In this document: positions 44,983-54,449 of the stretch, one piece after another
Layout: each line of letters starts with the position of its first letter
How positions within the stretch are numbered: position 1 is the first letter of the stretch
Translations under genes and position numbers: made by a program
The notes under the pieces: model-generated
What the model was told of the DNA's origin: nothing
Seen by the model: only the letters and a program-made list of their open reading frames with translations
Databases searched by the model: none
Assembly: GCA_050331455.1 (NCBI GenBank)
Contig: JBHJGV010000052.1
Coordinates: 43,432 to 107,431 of the forward strand
From: CAYUYV01 sp050331455
GTDB lineage: Bacteria > Pseudomonadota > Alphaproteobacteria > JAJFIK01
Direction of reading: 5' to 3'
DNA: 64,000 nucleotides

Positions 44983-45944
44983 GAGCCGATCCCGGCGCGG
45001 CGCCGCCGACCATCGGTCCCGGTCCGTCCACGGCGGAAACGGCCGTGGATGGGGCAACGCCGGCCATAACGGAAGACAAGGGCCCTGCGGCCGGTCTGGC
45101 CTTCGCGCTGGGAGCCTTCGGTCTATGGGGCCTGAGCCCCGCCTATTGGAAGCTGCTCGCCCATGTGGCGCCGTTCGAGGTGCTGGCCCACCGGGTGGTC
45201 TGGTCGGTCCTGCTCCTGGGCGGGTTCATGGTGCAAGGCTCGCGCCTGCCGAACCTCTTCCGGGCGCTGAAGAGCTGGCGGGTGGTCCTGGCGCTCGTCG
45301 TGACCTCGGCCCTGATCAGTGTCAACTGGGTGACCTTCATCTGGGCCGTGTCCGTGGGCCGGGTGCTGGAGACCAGTCTCGGCTATTTCATGAACCCGCT
45401 GATCAGCGTGGCGCTCGGTTTTCTGGTTCTGGGCGAGCGGTTGAACCGGGCCCAGACCATCGCCATCCTGCTGGCCTGCGCCGGTGTCATCAATCTCACC
45501 TGGGCCCTGGGCGTGCCGCCCTGGATCTCGCTCATGCTCGCGGTGAGCTTCGGCCTGTACGGATTGGTGCGCAAGGTGCTGCCCGTTGGCGCGCTCGAGG
45601 GGCTATTTGCGGAAACCGTCGTGGTGCTGCCCGTCGCTGTCGGATATCTCGCCTGGATGGCCTTCGCCGGCGGCGCGTCCTTCGGAACCATGGGGATCTG
45701 GACAAACCTATTCCTGATCTTCTCCGGACCCGTCACGGTGGTACCCTTGTTGCTGTTCGGTCTTGCGGCCCGGCGTTTGCGGCTCTCGACCCTGGGCCTC
45801 ACCCAATATTCCGCGCCCACGATCCATTTCGTTCTCGCGGTCTGGGCCTTCGGCGAGGCCATCACGGGCGCCCATCTCGTGACCTTTGCCCTGATCTGGT
45901 CAGGCCTCGCGGTCTTCACGACGGATTCCCTGCGGCGGCGCTGA
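44979..45944 (+). CDS. rarD: EamA-family transporter, RarD-like
   Basis: Ten-helix DMT transporter (321 aa) with a 35-residue polar N-terminal extension. The RarD hallmarks are present: GLWGLSPAYWKLLAHVAPFEVLAHRVVWS, SVNWVTFIWAV, ETSLGYFMNPLISV and LGLTQYSAPTIHF (each quoted part conserved). RarD was first noted for chloramphenicol sensitivity; its substrate is unknown. GTG at 44979 overlaps the cysS stop. Confidence 0.9.
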   Translation: MRADPGAAPPTIGPGPSTAETAVDGATPAITEDKGPAAGLAFALGAFGLWGLSPAYWKLLAHVAPFEVLAHRVVWSVLLLGGFMVQGSRLPNLFRALKSWRVVLALVVTSALISVNWVTFIWAVSVGRVLETSLGYFMNPLISVALGFLVLGERLNRAQTIAILLACAGVINLTWALGVPPWISLMLAVSFGLYGLVRKVLPVGALEGLFAETVVVLPVAVGYLAWMAFAGGASFGTMGIWTNLFLIFSGPVTVVPLLLFGLAARRLRLSTLGLTQYSAPTIHFVLAVWAFGEAITGAHLVTFALIWSGLAVFTTDSLRRR

Positions 45945-45986
45945 GGATCCTTCGTCACGCAAGGCAATCCCCTAAGGAGGCGGACC

Positions 45987-47117
45987 ATGGCCCCAGTGCC
46001 CCCACGCATCGATCCGGAGGTGGACGCGCGATTGAAGGATCTGGCCTGCGATCCGGCGCTCTATCCCTTTCGCTTTGATCCGCTGCACCGAACCATCCTG
46101 TTCCTGTTGGCCGACCCGGCCCTGTTCCGCCAGGCCAGCTTCCTCGACGAACGCATGGTGCCGACGGGATCCAAGGGGGGCTGGGTGTCCCTTGATCGCA
46201 TTAAGGCGATCCTTGCCAGCGTGAGCGCCGCGGACCGGGCCGTGCGAAGGCCCCTTCATTTCATCTTCCACACCAGCCATTGCGGCTCCACCCTGCTCAG
46301 CCGCCTTCTGGACCAGGACCAACGCGTCCTGTCCCTGAGGGAGCCCTTGCCCTTGCGGGATCTCGCCGTCCTTTTCGATGATCTCGATACCGATCATGCA
46401 CTCTGGTCCGGCGGTGATTTTGACAGCCTGGTCGAGACCTTCGGGGCCTTGTGGTCCCGGGCTCCGGCGAGGGTCGAAGCCGTGACCGTGAAGGCGACCA
46501 GTGCCACCCAGCGCCTCGCACCGGCTCTCCTCAGCGCTTGGAGCGGCGCCAAGGCCATTGCCATCAGCCTGAAGCCGGAGCCCCACATCGCGACCCTCCT
46601 CGCCGGACCGAACAATCTGACCGACATGAAGGCCTGGGGCCGGGAGCGGATGATCCGCCTCGTGCGTCTCGCCGGGCCCGCCCCGTCGCCCCTGCACACT
46701 CTTTCGCCGGGGGAATGGGCGGCCTTCACCTGGGCAGCCGAACGACTGACCCAGCGAGATTGGTTCGCCGACGAGACCCTGGCTCCGCGGCTGCTCGATA
46801 TTGATTTCGACGACCTGCTGGCCCAACCTGGAGCGGTCATGGGCCGTGTTTTCCACCATATCGGCGTCACGCCCGACACGGACTATCTGGCGCGGATCGC
46901 GCAGACGCCGGCCATCTCCCAATATGCCAAAGCCCCGGAGCACGCTTACGGGCCCGGTCTGCGCGCTGAGGTCCTGCGGACGGCCCGCCGCGAGCAGGCG
47001 GTGGAGATCGCCAAGGGGCTCAATTGGCTGGAGCGTTATGCCGCGGGCGCGCCCGTTCTTGAGAAGGCTCTGAATGCCGAGGGGTTTGGGCGGGAACCAT
47101 CAGTCCTCGTACCATAA
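45987..47117 (+). CDS. sulfotransferase-like protein
   Basis: The 376-aa protein has a P-loop-like PAPS-binding start (IFHTSHCGSTLLSRLLDQ at about 93-110), typical of bacterial sulfotransferase-family proteins. A middle SLKPEPHIATLLAGP and a late DIDFDDLLAQPGAVM helix follow, as in the family. A strong AAGGAGG lies 6 nt before the ATG. It is the first gene of a cluster with three iron/2-oxoglutarate oxygenases. True sulfation activity is inferred; many members have no tested substrate. It overlaps the end of the convergent dioxygenase gene by 18 nt. Confidence 0.8.
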   Translation: MAPVPPRIDPEVDARLKDLACDPALYPFRFDPLHRTILFLLADPALFRQASFLDERMVPTGSKGGWVSLDRIKAILASVSAADRAVRRPLHFIFHTSHCGSTLLSRLLDQDQRVLSLREPLPLRDLAVLFDDLDTDHALWSGGDFDSLVETFGALWSRAPARVEAVTVKATSATQRLAPALLSAWSGAKAIAISLKPEPHIATLLAGPNNLTDMKAWGRERMIRLVRLAGPAPSPLHTLSPGEWAAFTWAAERLTQRDWFADETLAPRLLDIDFDDLLAQPGAVMGRVFHHIGVTPDTDYLARIAQTPAISQYAKAPEHAYGPGLRAEVLRTARREQAVEIAKGLNWLERYAAGAPVLEKALNAEGFGREPSVLVP

Positions 47118-47762
47118 GCGCACGAGATTGGTGCGCACGAATTCCAGCCGCATATTGGCTTCCTGGGACAGCTTTGCCCCATAGTCGTTGATGCAGCCCT
47201 GAAGCTCGTTCAAAATTTCCCGGCGATGGGTATCCCGGATCCGGCTTTCAATGAAGGTGATGGCCACAAGGCGGGTGCCTCTGGTGACCGGCGCCACCCG
47301 ATGGAAACAGGTGGAGGGGTAGAACACCGCCGAGCCGGGTTTTTCCTTGACGCTGACCTCCCGGTCGGCGAGACGGATGATCAATTCGCCCCCGTCATAA
47401 CTGTCAGGCTCGGCGACAAAGACCGTACACGAAATATCGACCCTTACGGGCGGACTGCCCGCGAGGACCGGCGTGTCCACATGCTCGCCATAGGACATTC
47501 CCGGCTCGTATTTTGAAAGAAGCGGCGCGCCGAGCGCCTTGGGGAAGCAGGTTTCCCGGACCCACGGGTTGCGGACCAGAGCGCTTTGGACAAGCTGAGC
47601 TGACTCCTGGGACGATGGGGCCTGCGGATCCGGTTGGAGGTTGTTCTTCAGTTGGAAATCCGGATTTGTGGATTTGCCGTCCTGATAGGGAATGACATCG
47701 GCAAGCTCGCGCAACCGCTGCACTTCGGCATGGTTGAGGAGGTCGGGCAGGATCTTGAACAT
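47100..47762 (-). CDS. PKHD-type Fe(II)/2-oxoglutarate dioxygenase
   Basis: The 220-aa enzyme of the PiuC/prolyl-4-hydroxylase-like fold. It has iron ligands His94 and Asp96 (GEHVDTP) and His154 (CFHRVAPV), and the 2-oxoglutarate-binding Arg164. ATG at 47762 is chosen because the family start MFKILPDLL begins there. The gene is convergent with the sulfotransferase-like gene and overlaps it by 18 nt. PiuC homologues are often linked to iron-uptake receptors, but no TonB receptor is present here. Confidence 0.9.
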   Translation of the reverse strand: MFKILPDLLNHAEVQRLRELADVIPYQDGKSTNPDFQLKNNLQPDPQAPSSQESAQLVQSALVRNPWVRETCFPKALGAPLLSKYEPGMSYGEHVDTPVLAGSPPVRVDISCTVFVAEPDSYDGGELIIRLADREVSVKEKPGSAVFYPSTCFHRVAPVTRGTRLVAITFIESRIRDTHRREILNELQGCINDYGAKLSQEANMRLEFVRTNLVRLWYED

Positions 47763-47917
47763 GGGCGTGTCCCTGATGTTTGGACCGGTTCGCATTGGAA
47801 ACATGCCGGCCGGCTTCGACCCGGGTTCTCCCCTGGGCAGGGGCCCCCCTTTCAAGCAGGGGGACAGGCCGGTTATTCTGCGGGCAAAGCACGCGCCTTT
47901 GGGGAGCCTGAAAGCCC

Positions 47918-49126
47918 ATGATGTCCTTTGCCGAACTCGTCGCGCCCCTTTCGGCGGAAGACTTCCTGAAAGACTACTATGGCAGGAAACCTGTGCATAT
48001 CGCCCGGGGGGCGGATTGTGGACCGGATATCCTGAACTGGGAGCGGTTGAACGGCCTTTTGGCGCTCAGCCCCTATTGGACCCAGCATCATCTCAAGCTC
48101 ATCATGAAGGGCCGGGAAGCCTTGCCCCAAAACTATTGCGACCGGGTGGAGACCGCCACGGGTCCGGCCATGATGGCCAATCCGAAAAAGGTCAAGGCCA
48201 TGCTGGGCATGGGCGCGAGCCTGGTGGCCAATCGGGTCCACGCGATCTGCCCCGAAGTGGCGCGGGTCGCCCAAATTTTTGAGGAGCGCTTTGCCGCCCA
48301 GGTCGGCGCGAATGTCTATTGTTCCTTCAAGGACGTCCAGGCTTTCACCACCCATTTCGATCTGCACGATGTCTTCGCCTACCAGACCGAGGGGCGCAAG
48401 ACCTGGCGGATCTATTCAGCGCGCGCCGACAATCCGACCCATCCGCTGCCCCCGGGGGATGAGACCGAAAAGCTGCTGGCTTCCTCCCGCGGCGACCTGC
48501 TGTTCGAAGCGACCCTGGAACCCGGCGACCTGCTCTATCTGCCCCGCGGGCAATACCATGATGCTCTCGCAACAAGTGAGGCATCGCTGCATGTGACCTT
48601 CTCGGTGTCCCCCGCCACCGGCATGAGTCTTTTTGACCTGATCAAAGGCCAGTCGGATCAGGATACTCTGTTTCGGGCCTATCTGCCCGATGCACGCCAT
48701 GATGGCGGCGAGGCGCTGCGCGCCCATCTGCAGGCCCTGGCGGACAAACTGTCCGCCCTCGTCACATCTCCGCTGTTCGAGGCCGAGGTGGCCGCCCTCC
48801 AACACGGTCTGCGCCGTGACCTTCCAGACTTCACGCTGCCCGAGACGCCCCGTCCCACCTTCTACACGGTTCATCGCCGAGCCCGGATCGAGCGGACACT
48901 CGATGACGGCTATCGTCTCATTACGGATGGGGCGACGATTCCGCTCGGCGCGGCCCATGCGGCGGTGGGGTGGGCGATGGGACAGCGCTGGTTCACGAGG
49001 GAGGACCTCGAAGCGCGCTATGCGGACATCGCGCCGGCCGCACTGGATCGGGTGCTTGACGCTATGGCGCACGCGGGTCTCATTGCAAAGGCACAGCCCG
49101 CGCAGCAATCCGCGCCGATCCGTTAG
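47918..49126 (+). CDS. JmjC-type (YcfD/RoxA-like) 2-oxoglutarate oxygenase
   Basis: Cupin-fold oxygenase of 402 aa. Iron ligands are His146 and Asp148 (THFDLHDVF) and His214 (LPRGQYHDAL). The layout (catalytic domain, dimerisation helices and a C-terminal winged-helix-like part) fits the ribosomal oxygenase group; E. coli YcfD hydroxylates an arginine of ribosomal protein L16. In this protein the target is unknown and the surroundings suggest another substrate. ATG at 47918 with GGGGAG upstream; an ATG one codon later is equally good. It is convergent with the AspH-type gene, overlapping it by 4 nt. Confidence 0.87.
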   Translation: MMSFAELVAPLSAEDFLKDYYGRKPVHIARGADCGPDILNWERLNGLLALSPYWTQHHLKLIMKGREALPQNYCDRVETATGPAMMANPKKVKAMLGMGASLVANRVHAICPEVARVAQIFEERFAAQVGANVYCSFKDVQAFTTHFDLHDVFAYQTEGRKTWRIYSARADNPTHPLPPGDETEKLLASSRGDLLFEATLEPGDLLYLPRGQYHDALATSEASLHVTFSVSPATGMSLFDLIKGQSDQDTLFRAYLPDARHDGGEALRAHLQALADKLSALVTSPLFEAEVAALQHGLRRDLPDFTLPETPRPTFYTVHRRARIERTLDDGYRLITDGATIPLGAAHAAVGWAMGQRWFTREDLEARYADIAPAALDRVLDAMAHAGLIAKAQPAQQSAPIR

Positions 49127-50280
49127 GCGCTGTCCTCGAAATCGGCGATCCCGTCATAGATGGCACTCACGAAATGGCGTTCTTCTTCGGTCAATTCCGG
49201 TCGCCAGATATCGAACAGAAGAACGATGCGGGCTTCGCTGCTGGTGTTTCGGGCTTCGTGTTCGATGGAATCATCGAACACCATCAGTGTGCCTTCGCGC
49301 CAGTGGCGCTCCTGATTGCCCACGCGCAGCACACAGCCATCCGGAACAACCAGAGGAAGATGGCAGATCAGGCGCATATTCATCATTCCGGTATGGGGCG
49401 GAATATGCATGCCGGGCCGCAGCACGGAAAAAAGCGCCGTGGGTGAATTCCCGCCGATCGCAGGCTGGGGGGGGAGCGCCAGCGCATCCATTGTCGCGGG
49501 ACACCGCGCGATATTATCGCTCTGAACTTCACCTTCCTTATACAGATGATAGGCGGTCCAATCCGTATTGCCCATAATGGTTTGGTGGGCGAGATGGGGA
49601 CGATCCGACGTCTTGGGCACGTAGGGCTCAAGGCCTTGTCCGGCGGTCCAGACCGCCAGCGCCTCTTCCTTTATGGCCTGCGTCCGTGCTTCGAGTGCCG
49701 CAGCCCAGTCGAACGCGGCGGAATCGTAGAATTGGATCTGCGGCAATTCCGGAAAATAAAATTTCAAGGGCTGCTGCACAAAGATCTGTTTACGGCCGAA
49801 CATGATGTCGAGGGCCTGGCCCACCCGGCTTTGGCCCGTCGGGTCCGCAAAGCCCGCTTGTGCTGCCTTGTCCCGCAGGACCGTCTCATAGTGCTTCGCG
49901 GCATCCGCACAGGCCGCCTGGGCGCGGGCGAGGTCCTTTGCAAGGGGCGCAGGAAGGCCTTGGCTGGGCGCCGCTTTCACGGCCGTCAAGTAAAAGGTGG
50001 AGGCCGCCCGCTCCCGGCCCAGACCTTTCAGGGCATCAGCCTTGATGATCAGGGCTTCGACATTGCGCGGCTCAAGGGCAATGACTTGCTCGCTGGCGCT
50101 CAAGGCGCGCTCATGGCGCCCCAATATCCGGGCGACGATGGCAAGCCCCATGCTCACGTCCCGGTCCTGCGCGCCGGCATCGGCGGCGGCGCCCAGGGCG
50201 TCGAATGCCGCTTTGGCGTCGCCGCGCCGGAAGGCGTCGAGGCCTTTGGTTTTGAGAGCGTTGATCTGCTTTGTCACCAT
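49123..50280 (-). CDS. TPR plus aspartyl/asparaginyl beta-hydroxylase-domain protein
   Basis: The 385-aa protein has TPR-like helical repeats in the first 130 residues (ERALSASEQVIALEPRNVEAL). The AspH hydroxylase domain occupies about 190-375. The two iron-binding His of this two-His family appear in HIPPHTG and DDSIEHEARN, with an Arg in NMRLICHLPL. Such domains hydroxylate aspartate or asparagine in partner proteins. TPR fusion suggests a protein or peptide substrate bound by the repeats. ATG at 50280. Confidence 0.88.
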   Translation of the reverse strand: MVTKQINALKTKGLDAFRRGDAKAAFDALGAAADAGAQDRDVSMGLAIVARILGRHERALSASEQVIALEPRNVEALIIKADALKGLGRERAASTFYLTAVKAAPSQGLPAPLAKDLARAQAACADAAKHYETVLRDKAAQAGFADPTGQSRVGQALDIMFGRKQIFVQQPLKFYFPELPQIQFYDSAAFDWAAALEARTQAIKEEALAVWTAGQGLEPYVPKTSDRPHLAHQTIMGNTDWTAYHLYKEGEVQSDNIARCPATMDALALPPQPAIGGNSPTALFSVLRPGMHIPPHTGMMNMRLICHLPLVVPDGCVLRVGNQERHWREGTLMVFDDSIEHEARNTSSEARIVLLFDIWRPELTEEERHFVSAIYDGIADFEDSA

Positions 50281-50335
50281 GGCCCAAAGGGTAGCCTATT
50301 GGGCTCCAGTTGGGAATCCGCGCGCGCGCAGAGGG

Positions 50336-51682
50336 TTACCGGACGGCGCTGGCGGTCATGCGGGCCGCCAGGAGCAGGCGGCGCTGGGTGTCCGGGGCGA
50401 GAAAGGCGCTGACCGGCACGAAGGACAGGCCGAGCGACTGGGCCTTCGGGATCCAGTCCCTGAGGGCCGCAAGGGTGGTGTCATAAGGGTGGCCGATGGC
50501 GATGACGGCGCCCCGGCGCCGGGCCCGCTCCAGGGTTTCGTCGAGCCGCTCGCGAATCGCGGCGGGCGAAGCGTCATGGTCGAGGAAGACCTGGCGCACC
50601 AGAGTGGGCAGGCCCGCGTCGAGGGCGGCCTCATAGGCCACGCTGCGCGCGCTGGTGAGCGAATCCAGGAAGTAGAGGTCCCGATCCTTCACGAGATCCA
50701 TCAGGCGCGCCATGGCTTGGGCGTTTTCCGTCAGCCGGCTGCCCATATGGTTGTTAAAGCCCACAAATCCTTCGATCTGGTCGAAGGCCCAAAGGATCCG
50801 GGCCATGAATTCATGGGTTGGCAGGGCCTCGAGAAGGGCCTTCGGACCCGGATCTTCCGGTCCCAGGGGCTCCATGGGCAAATGCAGCATGATTTCGTGG
50901 CCCGCCTCGGAGGCGGCGCGCGCCAGTCGGCGCGAGTGCCGGCCATAGGGCAGGAAAGCCATGGTCAGGCGCCCCGGCAGAGCCATCACGGCCCGGGTCC
51001 GTCCGGCATTGAGGCCGAGATCGTCGATCACCAGGGCGATTTGCGGCGTGGCCGGATCGCCCCGCGGGATCGGCATGGCCACGGAGCCGAAAGCGCGCCA
51101 ATCCGGCGCGTTGGGGGTGCGCGGCTGGGGCACTGGAACCGGCACGGACTTTTCCTCGGGCTCCCGGGCGGCGGTCTCGATAACGGCTTTCAGGGAGGGA
51201 GCGATTCCGGCGGCAACCCGGACAGTGCGGGTCTGGCGCACCAGGGCCTGGGCCACGAGGCGCAGCCGGGCCCGGTGTCGGTCTTCCAACACCGGATGAG
51301 GCGCACGCAGGCCGTGGGGCGGCACCGCGCCGACGGGTCCGGTCCCTTGGGGCGCCGGTGCCTGCGGTCGCGCCGCGGCCGCCGCAGGGGCGACCGGGTC
51401 GAGGCTTTCGGGGTCGGCCAGCTCCACCAGGGGATACCAGGTATCCTGGACATGGGCGACGACGCCCGGGCCTGCCGGAGCCGAGGGCTGGATCTGCGGA
51501 GCCGGTTGTTGGGCCTGCGGGCCCGGAGCGGCGGGCTGGTCCGGGAAGGCGCTGATCAGGACGCTGACGGCGAGGATGACGACGGGCAGCACCGCAGCCC
51601 GCGGCGGCGCCGGGCGAGGGGCCGGTGCGGGCTCGGGCGGGGGCGACAGACGCCGTGCATAGGTGACCGGTCCGTTCAGCAT
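50336..51682 (-). CDS. divergent polysaccharide deacetylase family protein
   Basis: The 448-aa protein has one membrane segment (about 29-45), a long Pro/Ala/Gln-rich linker (about 47-210), then a YibQ-type divergent deacetylase domain. The domain has IALVIDDLGLNAGRT, LPYGRHSRRLARAASEAGHEIMLHLPME, NNHMGSRLTE, DSLTS and AIGHPYDTT. The catalytic Asp-Asp and His residues of the fold are visible. Located in the periplasm, probably acting on cell-envelope glycan. ATG at 51682; it is divergent from trpG. Confidence 0.88.
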   Translation of the reverse strand: MLNGPVTYARRLSPPPEPAPAPRPAPPRAAVLPVVILAVSVLISAFPDQPAAPGPQAQQPAPQIQPSAPAGPGVVAHVQDTWYPLVELADPESLDPVAPAAAAARPQAPAPQGTGPVGAVPPHGLRAPHPVLEDRHRARLRLVAQALVRQTRTVRVAAGIAPSLKAVIETAAREPEEKSVPVPVPQPRTPNAPDWRAFGSVAMPIPRGDPATPQIALVIDDLGLNAGRTRAVMALPGRLTMAFLPYGRHSRRLARAASEAGHEIMLHLPMEPLGPEDPGPKALLEALPTHEFMARILWAFDQIEGFVGFNNHMGSRLTENAQAMARLMDLVKDRDLYFLDSLTSARSVAYEAALDAGLPTLVRQVFLDHDASPAAIRERLDETLERARRRGAVIAIGHPYDTTLAALRDWIPKAQSLGLSFVPVSAFLAPDTQRRLLLAARMTASAVR

Positions 51683-51912
51683 GGGCTCTGCTCTTGCGTT
51701 GCGGGCGCAGGCGCCCGGGTCAGGGGCGTCGCCGCCGGGAGCGGGCGCGCATTGCGCAGGCCCAGTCCCTGTGCGATCTTCGGGCCAAACGAGGCAGGAT
51801 GCACGTCCCGGCTCCCGAGACGAGCATTGCGCCGCCCGTTTTCCCGCCGCACCAAGGGCCCCGCCGTCTCCGGTCCGCGTCCCGGCGGGGGCCGTGCGGC
51901 TGAGAGGCGGAC

Positions 51913-52479
51913 ATGATTCTCCTGATCGATAACTATGACAGCTTCACCTATAATCTGTTGCACTATTTGGGCGAACTCGGCGCCGAAGTGGACGTTCAGC
52001 GCAATGACGCTTTGAGCGCCGAGGAGGCCCTGGACCGGCGCCCGCAAGCGATCGTCATTTCGCCGGGACCATGCGATCCGAACCGGGCGGGTATTTCCCT
52101 CGATCTGGTGACGGCTGCCGCCGGAAAAGTACCGGTTCTGGGCGTGTGTCTGGGGCACCAGGCCCTCGGCCAGGCCTTTGGCGGGCGCGTCGTGCGGGCG
52201 CCCCATTGCATGCATGGCAAGGTCTCGCCCATGCGTCACAGCGGTGCGGGCGTGTTCGCCGGTTTGCCCGATCCGCTGGAGGCCACCCGGTATCACAGCC
52301 TCATCGTGGAGCGCGACAGCCTGCCCGACTGTTTCACCATCACGGCGGAGACGGAAGACGGGCTGATCATGGGCCTTCAGCATAAGGATTTTCCGTTGCA
52401 CGGGGTTCAGTTCCACCCGGAAAGCATTGCGTCCCAAAACGGCCATGACCTGCTTAAGAATTTCCTAAACGCCGCCTGA
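51913..52479 (+). CDS. trpG: anthranilate synthase component II
   Basis: Class I glutamine amidotransferase (188 aa) supplying ammonia to TrpE. The triad is visible as Cys79 (GVCLGHQAL), His168 and Glu170 (QFHPES), and the start LLIDNYDSFTYN is invariant. The ATG lies 230 bp from the divergent deacetylase gene; no trpE precedes it. First gene of a trpG-trpD-trpC-moaC operon. Confidence 0.95.
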   Translation: MILLIDNYDSFTYNLLHYLGELGAEVDVQRNDALSAEEALDRRPQAIVISPGPCDPNRAGISLDLVTAAAGKVPVLGVCLGHQALGQAFGGRVVRAPHCMHGKVSPMRHSGAGVFAGLPDPLEATRYHSLIVERDSLPDCFTITAETEDGLIMGLQHKDFPLHGVQFHPESIASQNGHDLLKNFLNAA

Positions 52480-52542
52480 CCTCTTGTCCCGAGCCGCCCG
52501 GAGACGGCGCGGGCCCATGACACCACGACCACGGGACCGACG

Positions 52543-53637
52543 ATGCCCAACGACACCCTGCCTGATCCGGGTTCTCCCCAACCCGCTTTTCCCGACATCC
52601 TGCGCAAGACCATCGGCGGAGCGGGCCTGTCCCGCCTGGAGGCCCGGGCCGCCTTCGACACCATCATGGACGGTGAGGCAAGCGATCTTCAGATTGCGGC
52701 CTTTCTTGCGGCCCTGTCCGCCCGGGGCGAAAGCGTCGAGGAGATCACTGCCGGTGCCGAGGCCATGCGCGCCCGCGCGCGGCGAGTCGCTGTGCCCGAG
52801 CCCCTGGCAGCCGGCATGGTCGACACCTGCGGTACCGGCGGCGACGGCAAGGGTACGCTGAACATTTCCACCGCCGCTGCCATCGTGGCGGCCGGCGCCG
52901 GCGTGACGGTGGCCAAGCACGGCAATCGCGCCGCCTCGTCGAAATCGGGATCCTCCGATGTGCTGGAGGCCCTGGGCGTCAATCTGGATGCAGAGCCCGA
53001 GGTGACCGCCCGCGCCATCGCCGAGGCCCGCCTCGGTTTCCTGATGGCGCCGCGCCACCACGAGGCCGTGCGCCATGTGGCCACTGTCCGCAAGGCCCTT
53101 GGCGTGCGGACCATTTTCAATCTGCTGGGCCCCCTGTCCAATCCGGCCGGGGCCCGTCGCCAGGTGCTGGGCGTGTTCCATGCCCGCTGGCTGGTGCCCA
53201 TGGCCGATGTGTTGCGCAATCTGGGCTCGGACCGGGTGTGGGTGGTGCATGGGGACGAGGGCCTCGACGAGTTGAGCATTGCCGGACCCAGCCATGTGGC
53301 GGCCCTGAAGGAGGGGCGCATCGCGGAATTCACGGTGACCCCGGAGGATGCGGGCCTGCCCTGCCATCCGCTCGAGGCTGTGCGGGGCGGCGCGCCGGAG
53401 GACAATGCCCGAGCCATCATGCGCCTGCTCGACGGCGAGCCCGGGGCCTATCGCGACATCGTGTGCCTCAATGCCGCCGCCTGCCTCGTGGTCGGCGAAA
53501 GGGCCGCGGATCTTGCCGCCGGCGCGGCCCAGGCGGCCCAGGCCATCGAGTCCGGGGCCGCCAAGCGCGCCCTCGAAGGTCTCGTTGCCATCAGTCAGGG
53601 GCTCCCCCCGTCGCCCGATCGGAGGGCGAACCCGTGA
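52543..53637 (+). CDS. trpD: anthranilate phosphoribosyltransferase
   Basis: Second step of the tryptophan branch, transferring phosphoribose to anthranilate (364 aa). It has the PRPP loop GTGGDGKGTLNIST near residues 104-117, KHGNRAASSKSGSSDVLEALG, and NLLGPLSNPAGA. ATG at 52543 lies 63 nt after trpG. The stop overlaps the trpC GTG (GTGA), so TrpD and TrpC are translated together. The protein has a roughly 25-residue N-terminal extension and a short polar C-terminus. Confidence 0.96.
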   Translation: MPNDTLPDPGSPQPAFPDILRKTIGGAGLSRLEARAAFDTIMDGEASDLQIAAFLAALSARGESVEEITAGAEAMRARARRVAVPEPLAAGMVDTCGTGGDGKGTLNISTAAAIVAAGAGVTVAKHGNRAASSKSGSSDVLEALGVNLDAEPEVTARAIAEARLGFLMAPRHHEAVRHVATVRKALGVRTIFNLLGPLSNPAGARRQVLGVFHARWLVPMADVLRNLGSDRVWVVHGDEGLDELSIAGPSHVAALKEGRIAEFTVTPEDAGLPCHPLEAVRGGAPEDNARAIMRLLDGEPGAYRDIVCLNAAACLVVGERAADLAAGAAQAAQAIESGAAKRALEGLVAISQGLPPSPDRRANP

Positions 53638-54449
53638 CCACGATCCTCGACAAGATCGCCGCCTACAAGCGCGAAGAAATCCGGGAGCGGATGGCCGAAC
53701 GGCCCCGCGCCGAGGTGGAAGCCGCAGCCCGCGGCGCCCCCACGGTGCGCGACTTCCGGGCCGCCATGGACCGGGCCCTGGCCCGCGGCCCTTATGCCGT
53801 GATCGCGGAAATCAAAAAGGCGAGCCCGTCCAAGGGTCTGATCCGCGCGGATTTCGATCCGCCGGCCCTGGCCCGGGCCTATGGGGCGGGCGGTGCGGCC
53901 TGTCTTTCCGTGCTGACCGACGGTCCGTCCTTTCAGGGGGCGGACGCTTTTCTGGTTGCGGCCCGGGAGGCGGTTGACCTGCCCGTTCTGCGCAAGGATT
54001 TTCTGTTCGAGCCCTATCAGGTGGCCGAAGCCCGCGCGCTCGGTGCCGACTGTATCCTGATCATCATGGCCGCCGTGACGGACGGGGAAGCCGCCGCCCT
54101 GGAGCGCACGGCCTTTGCCTGGGGCATGGATGTGCTGATCGAGGTCCATGACGAGGGGGAACTGGAGCGGGCCCTGCGTCTGGCCAGCCCGCTGATCGGC
54201 ATCAACAACCGCAATCTCAAAACCTTCGAGACCCGTCTGGAGACGACGGAACGTCTTGCCCCCCTGGTGCCCGGCGACCGGATCGTGATCGCAGAAAGCG
54301 GTCTGGGGACGCAAGAGGATCTCGCGCGCCTTGCCCGCATCGGCGTGCGCCGGTTCCTGGTCGGCGAAAGCCTGATGCGTCAGGCGGATGTGACGGCGGC
54401 CCTCAGGACCCTGATGGGTACGGCCGCCGCGCCAGAGGCCGCACCATGA
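53634..54449 (+). CDS. trpC: indole-3-glycerol phosphate synthase
   Basis: TIM-barrel enzyme (271 aa) that closes the indole ring. Catalytic segments are visible: AEIKKASPSKGLI (Lys and Ser), LRKDFLFEPYQV, IGINNRNLKTFE and IAESGL. GTG at 53634 overlaps the trpD stop, and its own TGA overlaps the moaC ATG (ATGA). The first strand ILDKIAAYKREEI is the normal family start, so no upstream extension is needed. Confidence 0.96.
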   Translation: MTTILDKIAAYKREEIRERMAERPRAEVEAAARGAPTVRDFRAAMDRALARGPYAVIAEIKKASPSKGLIRADFDPPALARAYGAGGAACLSVLTDGPSFQGADAFLVAAREAVDLPVLRKDFLFEPYQVAEARALGADCILIIMAAVTDGEAAALERTAFAWGMDVLIEVHDEGELERALRLASPLIGINNRNLKTFETRLETTERLAPLVPGDRIVIAESGLGTQEDLARLARIGVRRFLVGESLMRQADVTAALRTLMGTAAAPEAAP

